From: JADKAC01 sp964492065
Lineage (GTDB): Bacteria > Bacteroidota > Bacteroidia > Chitinophagales > BACL12
Assembly: GCA_964492065.1 (NCBI GenBank)
Contig: CAZBHH010000035.1
Location: 1 to 20,467 of the forward strand
DNA: 20,467 nucleotides
Direction: 5' to 3'
Positions 1 through 8,141 of this stretch are shown piece after piece; position 1 is the first letter of the stretch, and every line of letters starts with the position of its first letter. Under the pieces are notes generated by a model that did no database searches, had not been told where the DNA came from, and saw only the letters and a program-made list of their open reading frames with translations. The translations under genes were made by a program, and so were the position numbers.

Positions 1-54
1 CCAGGGACCACCTGATTATGAGTCAGGTGCTCTAACCGTCTGAGCTATAGGCCC
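1..54 (-). tRNA. tRNA with CAU anticodon (Met, or Ile2), 3' end cut by window edge
   Basis: Read on the minus strand, the gene starts GGGCCTA (acceptor arm), then TA, then a D arm closed by GCTC/GAGC. The anticodon stem is CCTGA/TCAGG around the loop CTCATAA, so the anticodon is CAT. A variable loop TGGTC and the first T-stem bases CCTGG follow before the window ends. The T loop, the acceptor 3' strand and any CCA lie outside. A CAT anticodon can be elongator tRNA-Met or tRNA-Ile2, whose C34 is modified to lysidine. The visible half does not settle which; it is not an obvious initiator tRNA. Confidence 0.93.
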
Positions 55-73
55 TCCTGATTTAACAGGACTG

Positions 74-81
74 CAAAGGTA
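74..81 (-). promoter_or_regulatory. Bacteroidota -7 promoter element for the tRNA gene
   Basis: On the minus strand this reads TACCTTTG, a perfect match to the Bacteroidota sigma-factor -7 consensus TAnnTTTG. It lies 19 bases before the first tRNA base, so transcription should begin about a dozen bases upstream of the mature 5' end, leaving a short leader for RNase P. I see no convincing -33 TTTG at the usual spacing. Confidence 0.7.
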
Positions 82-92
82 AAACGAAAAAA

Positions 93-680
93 TTATTTGT
101 CGTGTATCTGCACGACTTCCGCAACGGGTCGCCTGGGCGTATCCTCCGCAGGCAGATCGCTTTTGCCGACATATAATAATCCCAGGCAGCGGTCTGTTTC
201 GCCCAGTCCCATAAATTGTTTCACCGCCGGATGGCCTATCATGCCGCCTGTACTCCAAAATGTGGAAACGCCATAGGCAAATGCCGTCAACTGCATGTTC
301 TGAACGGCACATGCCACCGCTGCAATTTCTTCCCATTCCGGGATCTTTTCGGTCGCCTGGCGCTGCATACCGATTAATATTGTATATCTGGACGCCAGCA
401 ACTGCTCGGATAGTTTACGGAACTTATTCTCATTAAATTTTTCCGGCGGCGTATCTTCCTTATACAATTGCTCCCGCATGGCAGCAAACCGCTGCAAGGC
501 TTCGCCGCTGAGTACGACAAAGCGCCACGGCTGCGTCAGCGCATGGGTGGGCGCCCAGCGTGCATTTTCCAGCATCTGTCGGATGACCTCCTCCGGAACG
601 GGCTCATTGTTAAAACTGGCGGGTTTTACTGTCCGGCGATGCCGGATCAAATGGTTTATCATTTCTGTGTTGTAATGCAT
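93..680 (-). CDS. Nitroreductase family protein (YdjA-like)
   Basis: A 195-residue FMN-dependent nitroreductase-fold protein, the usual length of the family. Such enzymes reduce nitro groups or other electrophiles with NAD(P)H in the cytoplasm; the natural substrate is unknown here. Visible features are the N-terminal HRRTVKPASF segment (FMN phosphate-binding Arg pair), then ARWAPTHALTQPWRFVV, where the family has an APSxxNxQPW-type FMN site. Later come EIAAVACAVQNM, then GVSTFWSTGG and the C-terminal GLLYVGK strand. The combination of THxxxQPW and GxxxFWxxG resembles the YdjA subgroup more than NfsB. A second ATG at 662, giving MINHLIRHRR, is a plausible alternative start. It is divergent from the DUF3179 gene and points towards the tRNA. 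Confidence 0.88.
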   Translation of the reverse strand: MHYNTEMINHLIRHRRTVKPASFNNEPVPEEVIRQMLENARWAPTHALTQPWRFVVLSGEALQRFAAMREQLYKEDTPPEKFNENKFRKLSEQLLASRYTILIGMQRQATEKIPEWEEIAAVACAVQNMQLTAFAYGVSTFWSTGGMIGHPAVKQFMGLGETDRCLGLLYVGKSDLPAEDTPRRPVAEVVQIHDK

Positions 681-694
681 TATTCAGTTCATTT

Positions 695-702
695 TATCTT
701 TG
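695..702 (+). promoter_or_regulatory. -7 promoter box just before the DUF3179 start
   Basis: TATCTTTG is a perfect TAnnTTTG match. Its last base is only six bases before the ATG at 709, so transcription would start at or next to the start codon. A TTG at 670-672 could be the -33 element, with 22 bases between, slightly long but within the range accepted for Flavobacteriia. The box overlaps the in-frame TTG at 700, which argues against that TTG being the translation start. Confidence 0.65.
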
Positions 703-708
703 GGGCAA

Positions 709-1788
709 ATGTATTCAATCAAATATATAAGCCGCTTACTCATATGCCTGCTGGTAACTGCAGCCGGTTGTAAAAACAAAACCCAATCCCAGGGTGAGGA
801 AACTCAGGAGGAATATAAGTACTACGCCGATTGGGCTATCGACACGGAGTATATGGAACCCGGATGTAACGGCGGATATGATTGCATACAGTCGTTAGAC
901 CACCCCAAATTCATCCCCGTCAGCGCCGTGGACTTTATCGCAGACGACGACCTGGTGATAGGCATTAAAATCGGCGATGCGGTGCGCTGCTATCCGCATG
1001 CAATTTTAGACTGGCACGAGATTGTAAATGACCATATCGATGCCGTTGATTTCAGTATTAATTACTGCCCGCTTACCGGTTCGGGGATGGCATGGGACCG
1101 GATGCTGAATGGCAAACTCACAGAATTCGGCGTTTCGGGATTCTTGTACAACAGCAATGTAATACCATACGACAGAAAGACCGGATCTCACTGGAGCCAA
1201 ATGGAACAGCGATGTATTAACGGCGAATTTTTTAAGCAACAGGTGAAGACATACCCCGTTATCGAAACGAGTTGGAAGACCTGGAAGCAATTGTATCCCG
1301 AAAGCGAGGTGGTCTCTGCCGAAACGGGTTTCAACAGGAATTACGGCGAATACCCGTATTTCGATTACCGCGAGAATACGGATATTTTTTTCCCCACCGA
1401 ATTTGAAAACGACAGCCTCCATCCCAAGGAAAGAGTGTATGGCATCGTCGAGAATGACAGCGCCGTGTTATACAGGTTCTCCCGTTTTGCCACCGGGCTG
1501 GAAGTCGCTACGGACACCGCCTTCGGAAGACCCGTTATCGTAGTAGGCAGCACCGCAGAAAACCTGATGACCGTTTTTGAAAATGCACTCAACGGCCACA
1601 GTATAGTTCCTAAGATTGCGGTAAATAAATTGCCCGGCATTTTGGAGGATGCGGACGGCAATCTGTTTGATGCATTCGGATATTGTATCAGCGGCCCGGC
1701 CAAGGGCAGCAGGCTGCAGCCCATGAACGGCTTTGTCGCCTATTGGTTTGCATGGGCGGCGTTTTACCCCGGGGCGCAATTGCGGTAG
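709..1788 (+). CDS. DUF3179 domain-containing lipoprotein
   Basis: About 359 residues from the ATG at 709. The N terminus has a Lys/Arg-containing stretch, a hydrophobic run (LLICLLVTAAG) and a lipobox-like AAGC, so it should be exported and lipid-anchored at the Cys. The rest matches the DUF3179 family: GIKIGDAVRCYPHAILDWHE, then SINYCPLTGSGMAWDR, then GVSGFLYNSNVIPYDRKTGSHWSQ and WKTWKQLYPESEVVS. The conserved Cys, His and Trp residues in these blocks are present; the biochemical role of the family is not known to me. An in-frame TTG at 700 is rejected as a start because it lies inside the promoter box. It converges on the small lipoprotein gene and is probably monocistronic. Confidence 0.88.
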   Translation: MYSIKYISRLLICLLVTAAGCKNKTQSQGEETQEEYKYYADWAIDTEYMEPGCNGGYDCIQSLDHPKFIPVSAVDFIADDDLVIGIKIGDAVRCYPHAILDWHEIVNDHIDAVDFSINYCPLTGSGMAWDRMLNGKLTEFGVSGFLYNSNVIPYDRKTGSHWSQMEQRCINGEFFKQQVKTYPVIETSWKTWKQLYPESEVVSAETGFNRNYGEYPYFDYRENTDIFFPTEFENDSLHPKERVYGIVENDSAVLYRFSRFATGLEVATDTAFGRPVIVVGSTAENLMTVFENALNGHSIVPKIAVNKLPGILEDADGNLFDAFGYCISGPAKGSRLQPMNGFVAYWFAWAAFYPGAQLR

Positions 1789-1792
1789 GCTT

Positions 1793-1820
1793 GTGCGATT
1801 GCCCGGGCATACAATTGCAC
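1793..1820. terminator. Possible hairpin between convergent genes
   Basis: GTGCGATTG (1793-1801) can pair with CAATTGCAC (1812-1820) over nine positions with one G-T wobble and a ten-base loop. It sits five bases after the DUF3179 stop, between two convergent stop codons. No run of T follows on either strand, so this is at best a weak or factor-dependent terminator. Confidence 0.3.
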
Positions 1821-1851
1821 CAATCCTCAGATAATTATAAAGAGTACACTA

Positions 1852-2379
1852 TTACTCTACCGTTCTGCCGCCTACCGTCTTCGTAGTGGTTTCGCTTTGA
1901 TCGAACTGCTGTAAACTCACTAATAAAGTGGCTACCGAACTGCTTGCAGAGGTATAAAAATCACTACCCGCATAGTCAACGACGCCGGTTCGGCCGTTCC
2001 AGTCTTTGGCCATTAAGGTATAACGGCCTCCATATCCCGGGTTCGGTGCAAACCGCAGGAAACTACCGTCGGGGTCGAAGCTCACCATTATCATTTCCCC
2101 ATCGCTGCCCACCGCCACTCCGGGCGTGCCGCTTTGAATGACGATTTCTTCTGCCTTGCGCCCGTCGATGATTTTTATTTCACCGCCCGCCACTTCTACG
2201 GTGGTATTATCCAGATAGCGATACAAGACTATATCATTTGAAACATAAAACTGTATTGCCTGTAATTGCGCATCATTGATTTGCGCTTTTTTGGCAATGT
2301 TCTGCGTATAGGGAATCATTTCTGATGCACATGACGCCAGGATTAGGGATAGCAAAGGAAGTACAATATATTTTCTCAT
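1852..2379 (-). CDS. Conserved Bacteroidota hypothetical lipoprotein
   Basis: I take the start at 2379, giving about 175 residues that begin MRKYIVLPLLSLILASC: two basic residues, a hydrophobic core and a clean LASC lipobox. The longer start at 2418 would place 13 extra residues before the signal peptide. It is possible, since GGATTTG lies just before it. After the Cys come SEMIPYTQN and IQFYVSNDIVLYR, then an acidic and Gly-rich part with VIQSGTPGV, FLRFAPNPGYGGRYTLMAKDW and a final segment rich in Ser and Thr. This pattern (PYTQ, then QFYxSxDIVL, then GTPG, then RYTL) is one I associate with uncharacterised Bacteroidota lipoproteins. No catalytic motif is visible and no function can be assigned. 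Confidence 0.78.
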   Translation of the reverse strand: MRKYIVLPLLSLILASCASEMIPYTQNIAKKAQINDAQLQAIQFYVSNDIVLYRYLDNTTVEVAGGEIKIIDGRKAEEIVIQSGTPGVAVGSDGEMIMVSFDPDGSFLRFAPNPGYGGRYTLMAKDWNGRTGVVDYAGSDFYTSASSSVATLLVSLQQFDQSETTTKTVGGRTVE

Positions 2380-2453
2380 ACGCAATCGTTTCAATGCGAA
2401 GGGCAAGAATAGTGCCATCGGCGCAAATCCGGAACGATTTTGAATGTATCCTG

Positions 2454-2484
2454 TTTGATAAACCGGTAATTACCTCCAACTTTA
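2454..2484 (+). promoter_or_regulatory. -33/-7 promoter for the MFS transporter
   Basis: TTTG at 2454-2457 is followed by exactly 19 bases and then CAACTTTA (2477-2484), a six-of-eight match to TAnnTTTG. The spacing fits the Bacteroidota -33/-7 arrangement. Only four bases (CACG) separate the box from the ATG at 2489, so the transcript should start at, or a few bases around, the start codon. Confidence 0.55.
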
Positions 2485-2488
2485 CACG

Positions 2489-3736
2489 ATGAATAAAAAC
2501 GAGCGCTTAATAGTCTTTTTACTAGCCTCCATCAATTTTACCCACATTTTAGACTTTATGATTATGATGCCGCTCGGCCCGCAGTTGATGCGCATCTTCG
2601 CCCTGACTCCCGCTCAATTCTCATTGCTCGTTTCCGCCTACACCTTCAGCGCATTTTTCTCGGGACTCATCGCCTCGTTCTTCGTCGATCGCTTCGACAG
2701 AAAACAGGTGCTGCTCTTCGGCTATGGCGGTTTTATTATAGGCACGATTGGCTGTGCCATAGCACCGGGTTATTTCTCGCTCATGGCGGCACGGGTAATG
2801 GCCGGTTTGTTCGGCGGATTGATAGGCGCCCAGGTGCTGAGTATTATCGGCGACACCTTTCCGTTTCAGCGCCGCGGCGTCGCGATGGGCTCTCTGACTG
2901 CCGCCTTTTCGCTGGCATCCGTTCTCGGCGTCCCCTTTGGGCTGTTTCTCGCCAATTTAACGAGCTGGCATGCACCGTTTTACCTGGTTGGTAGCCTCGC
3001 CATTGTCATTTTTATTCTCGTTTGGAAATATATTCCCTCCATGACGGCACATATGGAAAGCGCAGCGGAGAAAAAATTCTTTCACGTTTTTACCAATATC
3101 ATTGCCGACGCCAATCAGCAACGTGCGCTATTGCTCAGCATCGTCATGATGTTGGGGCATTTCAGTATCATCCCCTTTATAGCTAAGTATATGGTGAGCA
3201 ATGTCGGGTTTTCGGAACACGAAGTCACCTATATCTACCTGGTGGGCGGAGGGCTGACCATTTTTACGGCGCCGATGATCGGCAGGCTTTCCGATCGCAG
3301 GGGCAAGTTTCCCGTGTTTGCCTTGTTTTGTTTACTCACTTTAATACCCGTTGTGCTCATCACCAATATGCCACCGCTGCCATTGGCGCTGGCACTTGCC
3401 GTCACTTCTGTTTTCTTTGTTTTTGTCAGCGGGCGAATGGTGCCCATGCAGGCGATGATAACCGCTGTGGTTCCCACCCGGCAGCGGGGAGGGTTTATGA
3501 GCGTAAATTCCTCCATTGTGCAGTTGGGATCAGGGCTGGCATCGCTAATGGCCGGATTGATAATCGTCGAAAATGCCAACGGCAGCCTGCGCTATTACAA
3601 TATTGTCGGCTATATCGCCATCGCCTTTACCCTTGCTGCCATTGTTATAGCGAAAAAACTGAAACCGGTGAACGATCACCTCCCGGCTGAAGATGCATTG
3701 CCCTCGGGATTAAAAGAAATTAGCGACCCGGTGTAA
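2489..3736 (+). CDS. MFS transporter, drug/sugar efflux type (DHA1-like)
   Basis: 415 residues, predominantly hydrophobic, consistent with 12 transmembrane helices of the major facilitator superfamily. The first loop carries the motif A variant FFVDRFDRKQVLLFGYG between helices 2 and 3. The mirrored motif GRLSDRRGKFPVF appears in the second half, after a central cytoplasmic loop around residues 185-205. Helix 5 holds LASVLGVPFG, close to the efflux-associated GxxxGPxxGG region. The N terminus and overall pattern resemble the AraJ/Bcr-type exporters, so export of a sugar, drug or metabolite is likely, but the substrate cannot be read from sequence. The start ATG is fixed by the promoter placed immediately before it. 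It is divergent from the small lipoprotein gene and 81 bases before the asparagine synthetase gene. Confidence 0.88.
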   Translation: MNKNERLIVFLLASINFTHILDFMIMMPLGPQLMRIFALTPAQFSLLVSAYTFSAFFSGLIASFFVDRFDRKQVLLFGYGGFIIGTIGCAIAPGYFSLMAARVMAGLFGGLIGAQVLSIIGDTFPFQRRGVAMGSLTAAFSLASVLGVPFGLFLANLTSWHAPFYLVGSLAIVIFILVWKYIPSMTAHMESAAEKKFFHVFTNIIADANQQRALLLSIVMMLGHFSIIPFIAKYMVSNVGFSEHEVTYIYLVGGGLTIFTAPMIGRLSDRRGKFPVFALFCLLTLIPVVLITNMPPLPLALALAVTSVFFVFVSGRMVPMQAMITAVVPTRQRGGFMSVNSSIVQLGSGLASLMAGLIIVENANGSLRYYNIVGYIAIAFTLAAIVIAKKLKPVNDHLPAEDALPSGLKEISDPV

Positions 3737-3817
3737 TATTTTCATTGTTTTGCACAATAACATGCATGGCTGTTGCTTCTTCGCATTCCAAACTATTTTT
3801 TGAACTTTAAATAATTT

Positions 3818-5806
3818 ATGTGCGGTATAGCTGGCATTATCAATTTTAACAAATCAAGCGGCAATTTGGTGGCGGATATCCGGCAGATGTCTGATATCAT
3901 CCGCCATCGCGGACCGGATGATGCCGGCTTTTTGTTTGTGAGCAAATCCAATGTACAGAGCGGCGGCAATTCCGATACAGCGCCTGAAGTATGGAACTCA
4001 CTTTACCCGCAAACACCGACAGTGCATTTGGATGCTATCCCGGACGACAATTATTTTCTGGCTTTTGCTCACCGCCGGTTGAGCATAATCGATATGAGCG
4101 CCGCCGGTCATCAGCCCATGTGCGATTCTGAAAAAAAAATCTGGATTGCGTTTAACGGCGAGATATACAATTACATCGAGCTGCGCACCGTCCTGCAACA
4201 AAAGGGATATACATTTCACACGGCAACAGATACCGAAGTAATTATTGCGGCCTATGCCGAATGGGGTATCTCCTGCGTAAATCACTTCAACGGCATGTGG
4301 TCATTTGCGCTGTACGACGCCCGTAAAAATTGCGTATTCTTCAGCAGGGACCGCATCGGCGTCAAGCCGTTTTATTATTACAGCGACTCCCGTTGTTTTG
4401 CATTTGCCTCCGAACAAAAGGCACTGGTCCAAATGGCATTTGTCAGCACCGGCATTAACCCCGTTGCGGTGTTCGACTATTTTGCACGGCGCACTATAGA
4501 AACGGAACCGGAAGGAATGTTTAAAAACATTATAGAACTACCGCCTTCCCATTCGGCACTACTCGACCTGGAAAGCGGCAAATTGCACATAGAACGCTAT
4601 TATACTCTGCAGGTCAACAAATCCTTTGAGACATTTGACTCCACCGCATTTGAGACTTGTAAATCGGAGTTGTATCAAGTGTTTCACAATGCGGTTCAAC
4701 TGCGCCTGCGCTCCGATGTTCCCGTCGCCGGCGCATTGAGTGGCGGCATCGACAGTTCTTCTATCGTTTGTGCAATGCGCAACCTGTTGCCCCCTGGTGC
4801 GACTATCAAGACATTCACCGCCGGGTTCAACGATACCAGATACGACGAAAGCCATTGGGCGCAATGTGTCGTTGACAAAACGCAAAGTGCACATCATATC
4901 ACCTTTCCCACTCTCGCCGAACTCGAAGCCGACCTGGAGCAACTGATATACAGCCAGGATATCCCGGTGTGGAGTACGAGTACCTATGCGCAATTCCGGG
5001 TAATGCGCCTGGCGAAGGAACACGGCGTGAAAGTAATGCTCAACGGACAGGGAAGCGATGAATTATTCGGCGGCTATCCGAATCACCATATTGCCCGGTG
5101 GATGGAATTATTGGCCCGCGGTAGATGGAAGTCAACTTTCAATGCGGTAAAAAACTATTTGCCCTTCCCGCAAAATCTCTCCTTCTTTGTCCGTCAGTAC
5201 CTGAAGTTTTACGGCCTGAAGAAATTGCCCGATGCGCTGCAAATCGCATTGAAAAAACGGTATTACCCCGAAATAGAATTTTTGAGCCCCGACCTGTGGC
5301 ATACCTATAAACACCGGTTAGCGGCCGACGACGGCTACAGTATGGATTCGCTGAATTCCATGCTGCAATTCGAATTGCAATACCAGTTGCTGAAGGGATT
5401 TTTAAAATGCGAAGACCGCTGCTCCATGTGGCATTCCATCGAATCGAGAACACCATTTGCCGACGATCTGCCATTGATTGAATTTGCATTCCGGCTGCCT
5501 TCTGCCTATAAGATTCACGACAACCGGTCTAAATATATTTTGCGTGAAGCGATGCGCTCCCTGTTGCCGCAAGCTGTTGCAGACCGGCGGGATAAAATGG
5601 GCTACGTTACGCCCAACAACGATTGGGTATATGCGATGCGGGAGTCCATGGTTGATTTTTTCGACGCTTCTTTATCACCGTTTATCGATGTAAAAAAATT
5701 AAAATCCCGCTACTCCACATTTTTCGATATGCGCAATCAGCCCGAAGACGGCAGCCGATTTAAATTCTTCCTGTTTGCTTACTGGAAACAAATTTTCCGG
5801 TTATGA
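3818..5806 (+). CDS. asnB: Asparagine synthetase, glutamine-hydrolysing (AsnB)
   Basis: 662 residues. Makes asparagine from aspartate, ATP and glutamine in the cytoplasm. The N-terminal glutaminase domain starts MCGIAGI, so Cys2 is the nucleophile exposed after Met removal; this fixes the start. RHRGPDD (about 30-36), AHRRLSIIDMS (84-94) and FNGEIYNY (112-119) follow. The synthetase domain has the ATP pyrophosphatase P loop SGGIDSS (308-314), NGQGSDELFGGY, and the C-terminal block with CEDRCSMWHSIESRTPFAD. All key residues are present, so it should be active. About 48 residues separate RGPDD from AHRRLS, more than in E. coli AsnB, which accounts for part of the extra length. Some homologues amidate sugars or peptides, but no such cluster is nearby. 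A weak GAACTTTA box at 3802-3809 may promote it. Confidence 0.93.
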   Translation: MCGIAGIINFNKSSGNLVADIRQMSDIIRHRGPDDAGFLFVSKSNVQSGGNSDTAPEVWNSLYPQTPTVHLDAIPDDNYFLAFAHRRLSIIDMSAAGHQPMCDSEKKIWIAFNGEIYNYIELRTVLQQKGYTFHTATDTEVIIAAYAEWGISCVNHFNGMWSFALYDARKNCVFFSRDRIGVKPFYYYSDSRCFAFASEQKALVQMAFVSTGINPVAVFDYFARRTIETEPEGMFKNIIELPPSHSALLDLESGKLHIERYYTLQVNKSFETFDSTAFETCKSELYQVFHNAVQLRLRSDVPVAGALSGGIDSSSIVCAMRNLLPPGATIKTFTAGFNDTRYDESHWAQCVVDKTQSAHHITFPTLAELEADLEQLIYSQDIPVWSTSTYAQFRVMRLAKEHGVKVMLNGQGSDELFGGYPNHHIARWMELLARGRWKSTFNAVKNYLPFPQNLSFFVRQYLKFYGLKKLPDALQIALKKRYYPEIEFLSPDLWHTYKHRLAADDGYSMDSLNSMLQFELQYQLLKGFLKCEDRCSMWHSIESRTPFADDLPLIEFAFRLPSAYKIHDNRSKYILREAMRSLLPQAVADRRDKMGYVTPNNDWVYAMRESMVDFFDASLSPFIDVKKLKSRYSTFFDMRNQPEDGSRFKFFLFAYWKQIFRL

Positions 5807-5906
5807 TTTTCCGTTAAGGCCCTATTCCGGTTAAGCGCCAAAACCCGCAGCGGCGTCCCGGTATTTGCCGGCAGGAGTGAACCCGCAATACCACAGCGGT
5901 TTTTCC

Positions 5907-5914
5907 TAACTTTG
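5907..5914 (+). promoter_or_regulatory. -7 promoter box at the head of the LUD-lpxH-prfA run
   Basis: TAACTTTG is a perfect TAnnTTTG match and ends five bases before the ATG at 5920. No good -33 TTTG is seen at 19-23 bases. Because the downstream genes overlap or nearly touch, this is the only obvious promoter for the whole run. The last base of the box is also the G of an in-frame GTG at 5914, which makes ATG 5920 the better start. Confidence 0.6.
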
Positions 5915-5919
5915 TGCGG

Positions 5920-6582
5920 ATGGCACGCAATATTTCCAGCAAAGAGGCAATGCTCACCAATATTCGGAACGCCCTGTTATCGCCGACGAAGGCGCCGTTT
6001 TCATTGAACGAGCCTATGGATGCGGCTTACCCCGCCAATGACGAGCCGCTGGAGATTCAGTTTGCCGAAGAACTGTTGAAAGTGAACGGTGAATTTATTT
6101 TCTGCGAGACAGAGAAGGAATGTGTGGATGCGCTGCAGGAATTAATAGTGCAAAAGGGATGGAAAAAGATAAGCTGTGTCGACCCGTCGCTGCATACCCT
6201 CTTCGCGGGCAATGGATTTAACGGCTATCAGGACGGTAAAGACATCCTGGATTCGGAGGTGAGCCTGACGCCGTGTGAAGCGCTGGTGGCTCGCACGGGC
6301 AGTATTTTGTTCTCCAGCCGACTGGCATTGGGGCGCACCCTGCCGGTATTTCCTCCATATAATATTGTCATCGCCGGCACCGGCCAACTGGTTCCTGACA
6401 TTGCAGATGCATTTGCATTGGTGCGCAAAAAATACAACGGCAATATGCCCAGCATGATAAACCTGGCCACCGGGCCGAGTCGCACCGCCGATATTGAAAA
6501 GACGCTGGTGTTGGGCGCTCACGGTCCGCGGGCAGTATATGTTTTCCTGATAGATAACTGGGTTCCAGACAGCGGAGCATGA
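5920..6582 (+). CDS. LUD domain protein (LutC/YkgG family)
   Basis: About 220 residues starting MARNISSKEAMLTNIRNALL, the typical amphipathic N-terminal helix of LutC-like proteins. The LUD-domain signature is in the C-terminal half: CEALVARTGSILFSS (about 120-135), PPYNIVIAGTGQLV, and TGPSRTADIEKTLVLGAHGP close to the end. LutC belongs to the LutABC iron-sulfur complex for L-lactate oxidation. Here no lutA or lutB is adjacent, so the lactate role is not supported by context. Bacteroidota often carry such solo LUD proteins near housekeeping genes. The stop overlaps the lpxH start by four bases (ATGA), so the two are translationally coupled. The ATG at 5920 is preferred over GTG 5914, which lies in the promoter box. 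Confidence 0.87.
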   Translation: MARNISSKEAMLTNIRNALLSPTKAPFSLNEPMDAAYPANDEPLEIQFAEELLKVNGEFIFCETEKECVDALQELIVQKGWKKISCVDPSLHTLFAGNGFNGYQDGKDILDSEVSLTPCEALVARTGSILFSSRLALGRTLPVFPPYNIVIAGTGQLVPDIADAFALVRKKYNGNMPSMINLATGPSRTADIEKTLVLGAHGPRAVYVFLIDNWVPDSGA

Positions 6583-7316
6583 AGAAATTATATTTTGCAT
6601 CCGACTTTCACCTCGGGGTACCCGATCACGCACAAAGTTTACAGAGAGAAAAAAAAATTGTGCGCTGGCTCCACAGCATTAAAAACGATGCGGCCAAAAT
6701 CTATTTACTCGGCGATATTTTCGATTTCTGGTTTGAGTATAAACACGTGGCGCCAAAGGGGCATGTCCGGCTGTTGGGCACACTCGCCGAATTGAGAGAC
6801 AGCGGCATTGAAATCGAAATTTTTATCGGCAATCACGACATGTGGATGTTCGGCTATTTCCAGCAGGAACTCGGCATTCCGGTTCACCGGGACTCCATAC
6901 AATTCGAGTGGGGCGGCAAAAAGTTTTTTGTGGGACACGGCGATGGTGTCGGGCCGGGAGATCACGGTTACAAATTCATCAAGAGAGTGTTTCGCAACAA
7001 GTGGAGCCAGAGATTGTTCGCCATGTTACACCCAACCATTGCATTTTCAATAGCTCGGTATTGGTCGGGAAAAAGCCGCGACAACAATGAGGAGGCCGCC
7101 TTCTTAGGCGAGGATAAAGAGTGGCAGATTCTCTATGCAAAGGAAATCCTGAAGACAGCGCATTTCGACTATTTTATCTTCGGCCACCGCCATATAGCAT
7201 TGGAAGTACCGCTGAAGGATAACTGCATATTTTATAACTTAGGCGATTGGGTTACTCATTTTACCTACCTGGAATTCGATGGTGAAAAAGCAAGTTTGGA
7301 ATATTTTGAAAAGTAG
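6579..7316 (+). CDS. lpxH: UDP-2,3-diacylglucosamine diphosphatase (LpxH-like)
   Basis: 245 residues, a calcineurin-like metallophosphoesterase. LpxH hydrolyses UDP-2,3-diacylglucosamine to lipid X and UMP in lipid A synthesis on the inner face of the cytoplasmic membrane. The metal-binding blocks are intact: SDFHLG (D9, H11), GDIFDFW (D46), GNHD (N85, H86), GHGDG (H120) and GHRH (H203, H205). The internal segment with KFIKRVFRNKWSQRLFAMLHP is the basic and hydrophobic lid region that grips the acyl chains in the family. The length fits LpxH. It begins inside the LUD stop codon and its own 3' end overlaps the next gene by 38 bases. Bacteroidota LpxH enzymes are divergent from the E. coli one, so the exact substrate is inferred. 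Confidence 0.88.
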   Translation: MKKLYFASDFHLGVPDHAQSLQREKKIVRWLHSIKNDAAKIYLLGDIFDFWFEYKHVAPKGHVRLLGTLAELRDSGIEIEIFIGNHDMWMFGYFQQELGIPVHRDSIQFEWGGKKFFVGHGDGVGPGDHGYKFIKRVFRNKWSQRLFAMLHPTIAFSIARYWSGKSRDNNEEAAFLGEDKEWQILYAKEILKTAHFDYFIFGHRHIALEVPLKDNCIFYNLGDWVTHFTYLEFDGEKASLEYFEK

Positions 7317-8106
7317 TTGCCTGTTGTGGATGTTATGTATTTCTTTCACTGCAACGGCATCCGACAGCCTGTTGTACTCCGCCGATGTACCGAGCAGTTT
7401 TTTTACTACGGACCATTTGCAAAACCTGTACTATATCAATGCAAAAAATGAAGTAGTGAAATATGAATTCACTACGGGCATCGAATATACTTTCAGCGAC
7501 AAGCGACTGGGGAAACCGACTTATATTGATGCGGGCAACCCGATGCGGGTACTCGTTTTTTTCCCCGACTTCTACACAGTGGTTATCATGGATAACACTT
7601 GTTCGGCAATACAAATTATCAATCTCACATCTACAACCGACAAAAACTCTTACCTGCCCTTCGTAGTCTGTACACAACCGGACGACAACTACTTCTGGAT
7701 TTACGATCAACTGAGTCGCAGGCTTATTCAGTTGGACGAGCGTGGGAACAAAGTGTTGGAAAGCGAAACTTTCGACGCATTGTTCGGCGATGAGGTACTG
7801 CCGGCGCAACTGTTGTATTATAATCAGAATATTTATCTTGCCGATAAAAATAACCGGGTATTGATATTTGATATGTACGGCACGTATTACAAAACCATCC
7901 CATTGCCGGCAACGGGGTATTTGCAAGTGGCCAATGGCAATTTCGTGTTTTTACAAGGCAACACCGTACAGGTTATAGATAATGCGCTGCTGTCGAGAAA
8001 AGAATTTGCCCTGCCGTTACCCGACGTATTACAAGTGCGCATACACCCCTCCCGCATATTCCTGCGCACTGCTACACAGATTGCGGTATATGCTGCAAAA
8101 TTTTAG
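7279..8106 (+). CDS. Exported beta-propeller-like protein of unknown function
   Basis: 275 residues. The N terminus (MVKKQVWNILKSS, then CLLWMLCISFTATA, then SDS) is a signal peptide, cleaved probably after TATA. The mature part is rich in repeated short strands such as LQNLYYINAKNEVVKYEF, YFWIYDQLSRRLIQLDERG and IYLADKNNRVLIFDMYG. These resemble the blades of NHL/WD-type beta-propellers. I recognise this as a type seen in Bacteroidota but know of no assigned function. The start overlaps the lpxH 3' end by 38 bases in another frame. A start further in would lose the signal peptide, so the overlap is probably real. prfA begins 35 bases later. Envelope localisation fits the position after lpxH, but a link to lipid A is only inference. 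Confidence 0.72.
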   Translation: MVKKQVWNILKSSCLLWMLCISFTATASDSLLYSADVPSSFFTTDHLQNLYYINAKNEVVKYEFTTGIEYTFSDKRLGKPTYIDAGNPMRVLVFFPDFYTVVIMDNTCSAIQIINLTSTTDKNSYLPFVVCTQPDDNYFWIYDQLSRRLIQLDERGNKVLESETFDALFGDEVLPAQLLYYNQNIYLADKNNRVLIFDMYGTYYKTIPLPATGYLQVANGNFVFLQGNTVQVIDNALLSRKEFALPLPDVLQVRIHPSRIFLRTATQIAVYAAKF

Positions 8107-8141
8107 ATGTATTAGTTTAGTAACTACCACAATGTATCACG

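Noticed and set aside
1006..1779. Minus-strand open frames opposite the DUF3179 gene
   Set aside because: The plus-strand frame has a lipobox and family blocks throughout; the opposite frames are by-products of its codon use.
5807..5906. CCGTTAAG/CCGGTTAAG short repeats and CCGG...CCGG stems after asnB
   Set aside because: Stems are four pairs or fewer without a T run; not enough to call a terminator or operator.
5914..5916. GTG as start of the LUD gene
   Set aside because: Its G is the last base of the TAACTTTG promoter box, so it would not be in the transcript; ATG 5920 also matches the family N terminus better.
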